A DNA stretch of 64,000 nucleotides from Atopobium sp034113385. Lineage in GTDB: Bacteria > Actinomycetota > Coriobacteriia > Coriobacteriales > Atopobiaceae. The DNA is taken from positions 124,001 to 188,000 of the forward strand of contig NZ_JAXEXL010000013.1 in NCBI RefSeq assembly GCF_034113385.1, written 5' to 3'. Each line of letters starts with the position of its first letter. Positions within the stretch are counted from its first letter, which is position 1. A program made the translations under genes and the position numbers. Shown piece after piece: positions 59,808-64,000 of the stretch. A model generated the notes under the pieces. That model saw nothing but the letters and a program-made list of their open reading frames with translations, ran no database searches and was not told the origin of the DNA.

Positions 59808-60272
59808 ATGAAAATGAAAATCACTTATCGCAAAGCAGTAACTGTTTTTATCGGGCTTGTTCTACTACTGTTCGTAGTGCCATCTCTTATAAATTTTGTA
59901 CGTCTAGTAAAGGAATACCAAGAAGGCCCTAGCGTTCAGGCAGCAGTAGATTCTGCCAATATAGCATATGATAGACCGCTATATGGTCTTACATATAAGT
60001 TTGAGTATGAAGATAAAGATGCTGAAGGTAACACACAATACCACTTCATTTCTACAGGTGGAGAAAATGTTTCTAAAGTACTAAGAGCAAAGTTTAAATG
60101 GAGAGATAGTTGGTCATGGAAGATGCTCCCTGACTATCATCCTGCAGGGTGGTATTACGGAGTAGCAAATTACGAGGAGTGGGAAGAAGCTTTTATCAAA
60201 TGGATTAAAAGTCCCAACTACGATGGACGTAAGCTTCCATATGAGTATCAAGAGTATGCGTATAAGCAGTAG
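59808..60272 (+). CDS. Small membrane protein, tandem paralogue 1 (immunity candidate)
   Basis: A 154-aa protein with one N-terminal membrane helix (AVTVFIGLVLLLFVVPSLIN) and an extracytoplasmic domain with FEYEDKDAEGNTQYHFIST, HPAGWYYGVANYEEWEEAF and KWIKSPNYDGRKLP. It is 15 bp after the lipase stop. Family unknown. ATG 59808 (a second ATG two codons on is possible). Copies 2 and 3 follow. Tandem copies of one small membrane protein directly behind a surface enzyme fit self-protection, but no test is possible here. Confidence 0.85.
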   Translation: MKMKITYRKAVTVFIGLVLLLFVVPSLINFVRLVKEYQEGPSVQAAVDSANIAYDRPLYGLTYKFEYEDKDAEGNTQYHFISTGGENVSKVLRAKFKWRDSWSWKMLPDYHPAGWYYGVANYEEWEEAFIKWIKSPNYDGRKLPYEYQEYAYKQ

Positions 60273-60299
60273 ATTCTCTGTAATAATCTCAATGGATAG

Positions 60300-60779
60300 A
60301 TGTTGAGGTTTATGGCATGGAAAAAGATTCCTTATCGCAAAATAATATATAGCCTCATTGGAGTCGTTCTCGTACTGTTTGGCATTTCGCTAGCTTTACA
60401 TCTAGTGCATATGGCAAAGGAGTATCAACAAGGTCCTTCTGCAGCTGCTGCATTGAATTCGTATGGTGTAAGCAGAGATAGTATAGAAGGCCTGTATTAT
60501 AAATATGAGTATGAAGATAAAGATGCTGAAGGCAATACACAATACCATTTCATTTCTACAGGCGGAGAAAATGTTCCAAGGGTTGTAGTTTGTAAGTTTA
60601 CCTGGTTGGATGAGTGGGATTTTGTAATGCTTCCTTCTCGTACTCCAGCTGGATGGCAGTATTTAGAGACTAACAAGGAAGAATGGGAGCAAGCCTTTAT
60701 AGCTTGGATTAAGAGTCCCAACTATGATGGGAGAAGTCTTTCTCCCATCTACGAAGTATATGTTCCTAAAAAGCCTTAG
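60300..60779 (+). CDS. Small membrane protein, tandem paralogue 2
   Basis: A 159-aa protein. Membrane helix YSLIGVVLVLFGISLALHLV; the domain YEYEDKDAEGNTQYHFIST, LPSRTPAGWQYLETNKEEWE, AWIKSPNYDGRSLSP. It is the most divergent copy in its N-terminal part yet near-identical in DNA over about 70 bp of the core (60505-60575), suggesting gene conversion or selection. A start at MAWKKIPYRK (60312) matches the other copies better than ATG 60300. Confidence 0.83.
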   Translation: MLRFMAWKKIPYRKIIYSLIGVVLVLFGISLALHLVHMAKEYQQGPSAAAALNSYGVSRDSIEGLYYKYEYEDKDAEGNTQYHFISTGGENVPRVVVCKFTWLDEWDFVMLPSRTPAGWQYLETNKEEWEQAFIAWIKSPNYDGRSLSPIYEVYVPKKP

Positions 60780-60833
60780 GAAATGCCCTCTAACAATGCT
60801 ATGAATTCCTCAAACTAAAGCTCACGGAGAATA

Positions 60834-61355
60834 ATGAAAATCACGTATCGCAAAGCAGTAACTATTTTTATCGGACTTGTGCTACTCCTGTTTGTAGTGC
60901 CATCTCTTATAAATCTGATGCGTCTAGCAAAGGAGTATCAAGAGGGTCCTAGCGTTCAGGCAGCATTAGATTCTAACAGTGTAGGATATGATAGACCCCT
61001 ATATGGTCTTACATATAAGTTTGAGTATGAAGATAAAGATGATGAAGGTAACACACAATATCACTTCATTTCTACGCGTGGAGAAAATGTTCCCAAGGTT
61101 ATAGTTTGCAAATTTCTTTGGTTTGATGAGTTGAGTTTTGTAATGCTTCCTTCTCGCACTCCAGCTGGATGGCAGTATATAAAGAACAATGAGAATGAGT
61201 GGGAAGAGGCTTATATCAAATGGATTAAGAGCCCCAACTACGATGGGCGTAAACTTCCTCCTGAGTACCAAAAATATGTTCCTAAAAAGCCCCAAGAAGA
61301 ACCTTCCAGCAATGACACTAGTGGAGTACCTTCTAACAATAGTGTTAGTTCATAA
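60834..61355 (+). CDS. Small membrane protein, tandem paralogue 3
   Basis: A 173-aa protein. MKITYRKAVTIFIGLVLLLF matches copy 1 closely in the helix; the domain part (LPSRTPAGWQYIKNNENEWE, KWIKSPNYDGRKLPPEYQKY) is closer to copy 2, so copy 3 looks mosaic. It carries an extra Ser/Pro/Asn-rich tail (EEPSSNDTSGVPSNN). Last gene of the cluster, convergent with psuG. Confidence 0.83.
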   Translation: MKITYRKAVTIFIGLVLLLFVVPSLINLMRLAKEYQEGPSVQAALDSNSVGYDRPLYGLTYKFEYEDKDDEGNTQYHFISTRGENVPKVIVCKFLWFDELSFVMLPSRTPAGWQYIKNNENEWEEAYIKWIKSPNYDGRKLPPEYQKYVPKKPQEEPSSNDTSGVPSNNSVSS

Positions 61356-61448
61356 AGTTAAGATTTGTAGAAATCAATAAACGTTACCTATCCTAAAACA
61401 CCATCTGTTTTGCTGTCTGTCTATAGGGTACTACTCGTTCAATCTTTT

Positions 61449-61545
61449 TCTGCTTTTAAGCAAAAAGTGAACTGCCCTATTTCCTGTATCCAAGAAAGAG
61501 GAGGCAGTTCACTAAAGCAGAATCCTTTTCACATACCAAAAGGAT
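61449..61545. repeat. Nested inverted repeats, MITE- or IS-end-like
   Basis: AGTGAACTGCC (61466-61476) and GGCAGTTCACT (61503-61513) are perfect 11-bp inverted repeats. They are flanked by TCTGCTTT (61449-61456) and AAAGCAGA (61514-61521), with a 9-bp interruption on the left. A further hairpin ATCCTTTT/AAAAGGAT (61522-61545) abuts it. The element sits in the convergent gap 61356-61614. It may be a remnant of an insertion-sequence end, a miniature element, or a bidirectional terminator. Confidence 0.55.
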
Positions 61546-61614
61546 ATAGCGCTCAGATGAGTCGTGGCAGATTATGCGCCTGCAATGCCCATGTGCAATG
61601 TGTGTTTACAATAC

Positions 61615-62550
61615 CTATGCGCGACGTGCACTTAACTCACGAGCAACTTGTGCGCCTAAAGCAACGTTGTTAAATACCAGTTGGATATTTGCCTCAAGGC
61701 TGGCTCCACCAGTCAGCTTCTGGATTTTATCAAGAAGGAATGGCGTAATCTTCTTGCCAGTAATGCCCTTCTCATCCATCTCGGTAATGGCTGCTTCAAT
61801 GGTTGCATTAATGGAATCCGCATCCATGGAATACTGCTCGGGGATAGGGTTAGTAACCAGCATGCCGCCGCCCAGGCCAAGCTCAGACTTGGTGTGGAAG
61901 ATGCCTGCCAGCTCAGCGGGGGTGTCTACGCGGTAATCTACACTAAAGCCGCTCTTACGGGTATAGAAGGCGGGTAGTTCATCAGTCTGGTAACCAAATA
62001 CAGTAACACCCTTGGTTTCTAGGTATTCGCGGGTAAGTCCCAAATCCAAAATGGATTTAGCGCCAGCACAAATAACCATAACGGGGGTTTGTGCAAGTTC
62101 TTCCAAATCTGCAGAGACATCCATGGTGGTTTCTGCGCCACGGTGCACGCCACCAATACCACCCGTTGCAAACACAGAAATGCCAGCCAAAGCTGCAACA
62201 ATCATGGTTGCGGCAACGGTGGTAGCGCCATCCTCGCCACGCTCAACTAAAACAGGGATGTCACGACGGCTTGCTTTAGTAACCGCAAGGCCCTTCTTGC
62301 CCAAGTAATCAATCTCGTCTGCAGAAAGACCTGCGCGGAGCTTGCCTTCAATAATGGCAATGGTTGCAGGGACAGCGCCCTTATCGCGAATAATCTGTTC
62401 TACCTGCAAAGCAGTCTCTACGTTTTTGGGGTAGGGCATACCGTGAGAAATAATAGTGGACTCCAAAGCAACAACGGGCTTGTTGTTATCCAAAGCGTCC
62501 TGGACCTCGGGTGATACAACCAAATACTTCTTCAAAGACTCTGTATTCAT
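61615..62550 (-). CDS. psuG: Pseudouridine-5'-phosphate glycosidase
   Basis: A 311-aa protein starting MNTESLKKYLVVSPEVQDAL (ATG 62550, GAAAGGAAC upstream). VVALESTIISHGMPYPKNVE, FATGGIGGVHRGAETTMDVS, LDLGLTREYLETKGVTVFGY and GGGMLVTNPIPEQYSMD are PsuG hallmarks. It cleaves the C-C bond of pseudouridine 5'-phosphate to uracil and ribose 5-phosphate. Paired with psuK upstream. Confidence 0.95.
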   Translation of the reverse strand: MNTESLKKYLVVSPEVQDALDNNKPVVALESTIISHGMPYPKNVETALQVEQIIRDKGAVPATIAIIEGKLRAGLSADEIDYLGKKGLAVTKASRRDIPVLVERGEDGATTVAATMIVAALAGISVFATGGIGGVHRGAETTMDVSADLEELAQTPVMVICAGAKSILDLGLTREYLETKGVTVFGYQTDELPAFYTRKSGFSVDYRVDTPAELAGIFHTKSELGLGGGMLVTNPIPEQYSMDADSINATIEAAITEMDEKGITGKKITPFLLDKIQKLTGGASLEANIQLVFNNVALGAQVARELSARRA

Positions 62551-62655
62551 ACATAGTTCCTTTCTACGGGTCCCAGAGCGGGACATATAAAAACAGTAGG
62601 AATGCAAATGGAATGCAAACGCTTATAGTGGGGCGTTTGCACTAAAATACCTGCG

Positions 62656-63762
62656 TTACTTGGTGCGCGCTGGAGCTTGTTTCATGCGCTCAAGTACAGC
62701 ACTTTCCGAAACGGCCTTACTAATGGTTTGCGGACTTTCAATGCATAATGCGGCGGTAGCCAAGCCAGCCTGTGCGCACTTTTCCAGAGTAAAGCCCTTG
62801 AGCCAGCCCCAAGCAATAGCTGCCATCATGGAATCACCCGCACCGGTGGTATTGACTACGTTTGCTTTAAGCGGAGCCATTTTAAAGCGCTCGTTTTTAT
62901 CGGCTACCAAAAGGCCATCAGAACCTAGCGAGACAAACAAGCGCTCAATACCAGCATCTAAGAGCACGTCAAGAGCTTTGTTGAGGCTTTTCTTGTCTGT
63001 GATAGCAATGCCACTCAAAAGCTCTGCCTCAAGTCGATTAGGCTTGAGTGTGTGAATATGGCTTAACACGCCCTGGAGCTTCTCGGCCTTGGTGGTAGAA
63101 ACGGGATCGCAAAAGAGGGGCACCTTTACGTGTTCGGCTAAGAACTTGATGGACTCAACAGGCAGGTTGGTGTCAATAATACAGGCAGCACCACGATTAA
63201 TAAGATCAATCTTGCCAGCCAGGTAGTCTGGAGTGAGCTTCTCATAAATGTGCATGTCAGAGATTGCCAGCTCCATGTCTCCCGCTTCATTTGCAATAGA
63301 TACGTAGGTGGATGTGCTGCCACCAGCAACAATCAAAGCATCGGTAATGTCCATGCCTGCGGTACGGCAGCGCTCTTGCAAAAAGATGGCGTTATCGTCA
63401 TCACCAAATGCGGTAAGCAACTTGACCTTGGCTCCAAGTAGCGCCAGATTGTGGGCAATATTGCGACCAGCACCGCCGGGAGATGTGGTTACTATGCCAG
63501 GATTGGAGTCCTTAGCACGCAGGGGAGCAGAAGGCCTACCGGCAATATCTAGATTTGCGCCGCCCACTATAGTTACGTAGGGATCTTTGCGCACAATATA
63601 GCTGCGGCCTAAAATGGCACCTTTGGTAGTAAGGTTGGAAATATGCACCGCTACGGACGAGCGTGAAATGCCAGCCTTTTGTGCCAGTTCGAGCTGTGAG
63701 ATATAGGGGTTCTCTTCAATCCAGCCAAGGATTTGTTGCTCTCGCTCGGTGAGTGGCTCCAT
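62656..63762 (-). CDS. psuK: Pseudouridine kinase with N-terminal HTH (PfkB family)
   Basis: A 368-aa protein. Residues ~5-55 are a winged helix (REQQILGWIEENPYISQLEL, AQKAGISRSSVAVHISNL). The rest is a ribokinase/PfkB fold with GGANLDIAGRP, SPGGAGRNIAHNLALLGAKV and the anion-hole/base motif NTTGAGDSMMAA. It phosphorylates pseudouridine for PsuG. The HTH may regulate its own operon. 105 bp upstream of psuG, so probably one transcript. Confidence 0.92.
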   Translation of the reverse strand: MEPLTEREQQILGWIEENPYISQLELAQKAGISRSSVAVHISNLTTKGAILGRSYIVRKDPYVTIVGGANLDIAGRPSAPLRAKDSNPGIVTTSPGGAGRNIAHNLALLGAKVKLLTAFGDDDNAIFLQERCRTAGMDITDALIVAGGSTSTYVSIANEAGDMELAISDMHIYEKLTPDYLAGKIDLINRGAACIIDTNLPVESIKFLAEHVKVPLFCDPVSTTKAEKLQGVLSHIHTLKPNRLEAELLSGIAITDKKSLNKALDVLLDAGIERLFVSLGSDGLLVADKNERFKMAPLKANVVNTTGAGDSMMAAIAWGWLKGFTLEKCAQAGLATAALCIESPQTISKAVSESAVLERMKQAPARTK

Positions 63763-63941
63763 GTGTACCCCTCCTTAACTAAACAAGAGATTAGATATAT
63801 AAACACTAGATTAGTAATTGAAACTCAGTATAGGATGGCGCGTGTGCCTGTCAATAGTCATTTCTAACTATTTCGCGAGTGGCAGTTTATAGGGGTGTAA
63901 ACAAACACCTGTTTATATAAAGATAGTACGAATTAACAGGG

Positions 63942-63963
63942 TTTCTCAACATTTGTTGAGAAA
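63942..63963. promoter_or_regulatory. Perfect palindrome upstream of psuK
   Basis: TTTCTCAACA (63942-63951), TT, TGTTGAGAAA (63954-63963) is 180 bp upstream of psuK in a 238-bp AT-rich gap (63763-64000). With no following T-run in a sensible direction, an operator is more likely than a terminator. The neighbouring gene lies outside the window, so the target is unclear. Confidence 0.4.
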
Positions 63964-64000
63964 AAATACCCCCTTTGTGCTTGATTTCTAAATAAGTGTT

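Noticed and set aside
1..64000. CRISPR arrays, cas genes, complete insertion sequences, rRNA genes
   Set aside because: No regularly spaced repeats, Cas-like motifs, transposase-like proteins or rRNA stretches were seen on either strand.

Overview
The window looks like a chromosomal segment of a low-to-mid GC actinobacterium of the class Coriobacteriia, most likely Atopobiaceae (Atopobium/Lancefieldella/Olsenella-like). The gene order (dnaX-ybaB-recR, MutY-like and Nth glycosylases, mfd, mazG, divIC, ppx), rubrerythrin, PTS-based sugar use and codon habits fit this. The genus is an inference. No species assignment is possible from the sequence alone.

Layout: (1) 1-2587, host genes: end of dnaX, ybaB, recR and an unknown membrane protein. 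(2) 2588-2664, tRNA-Asp(GTC), whose 3' end is the attachment site of a complete-looking siphovirus prophage spanning 2639-37937 (33-bp direct repeats at both ends). (3) 37938-49123, host housekeeping: Rrf2 regulator, MutY-like glycosylase, rubrerythrin, Nth, Mfd, HAD phosphatase, Gfo/Idh/MocA oxidoreductase, MazG, DivIC, Ppx/GppA, tRNA-Leu(TAA). (4) 49192-55998, a GntR-controlled galactitol-family PTS operon with two aldolases, a triosephosphate-isomerase paralogue and a UPF0047 protein. (5) 56211-61355, a 1193-residue surface protein (TSP3 calcium repeats, von Willebrand A domain, class-3 lipase) followed by three tandem paralogues of a small membrane protein. (6) 61615-63762, pseudouridine degradation (psuG, psuK).

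The prophage has a short plus-strand accessory block next to attL (3103-4781): a 67-aa protein, a YdiL/Aca2-like HTH regulator, a 76-aa protein and a small protein with a C-terminal ribbon-helix-helix. A long minus-strand part follows. Read from the immunity region leftward it runs Cro, small regulators, SMC-like ATPase, RecA-like ATPase, DUF669 protein, helicase, lipoprotein, zinc-ribbon proteins, primase-helicase, RusA, then terminase, portal, minor head protein with a toxin-like tail, scaffold, capsid, connectors, tail tube, chaperones, tape measure, Dit, Tal, receptor-binding protein, holin and endolysin. The plus-strand lysogeny block has a CI/LexA-type repressor, a lipoprotein, an unknown 301-aa protein and a tyrosine integrase next to attR. 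Three 15-bp operators lie between Cro and CI.

Best candidates for something undescribed: (a) the left-end block, whose Aca2-like regulator and two copies of a covarying RNA hairpin upstream of two unrelated small ORFs suggest an anti-CRISPR/anti-defence locus; (b) the vWA-lipase surface protein with three immunity-like paralogues; (c) the minor head protein with a JAB-like tail and a coupled 57-aa gene; (d) short peptide tags shared between phage replication proteins. All functional claims rest on motif recognition by eye; no database search was run.
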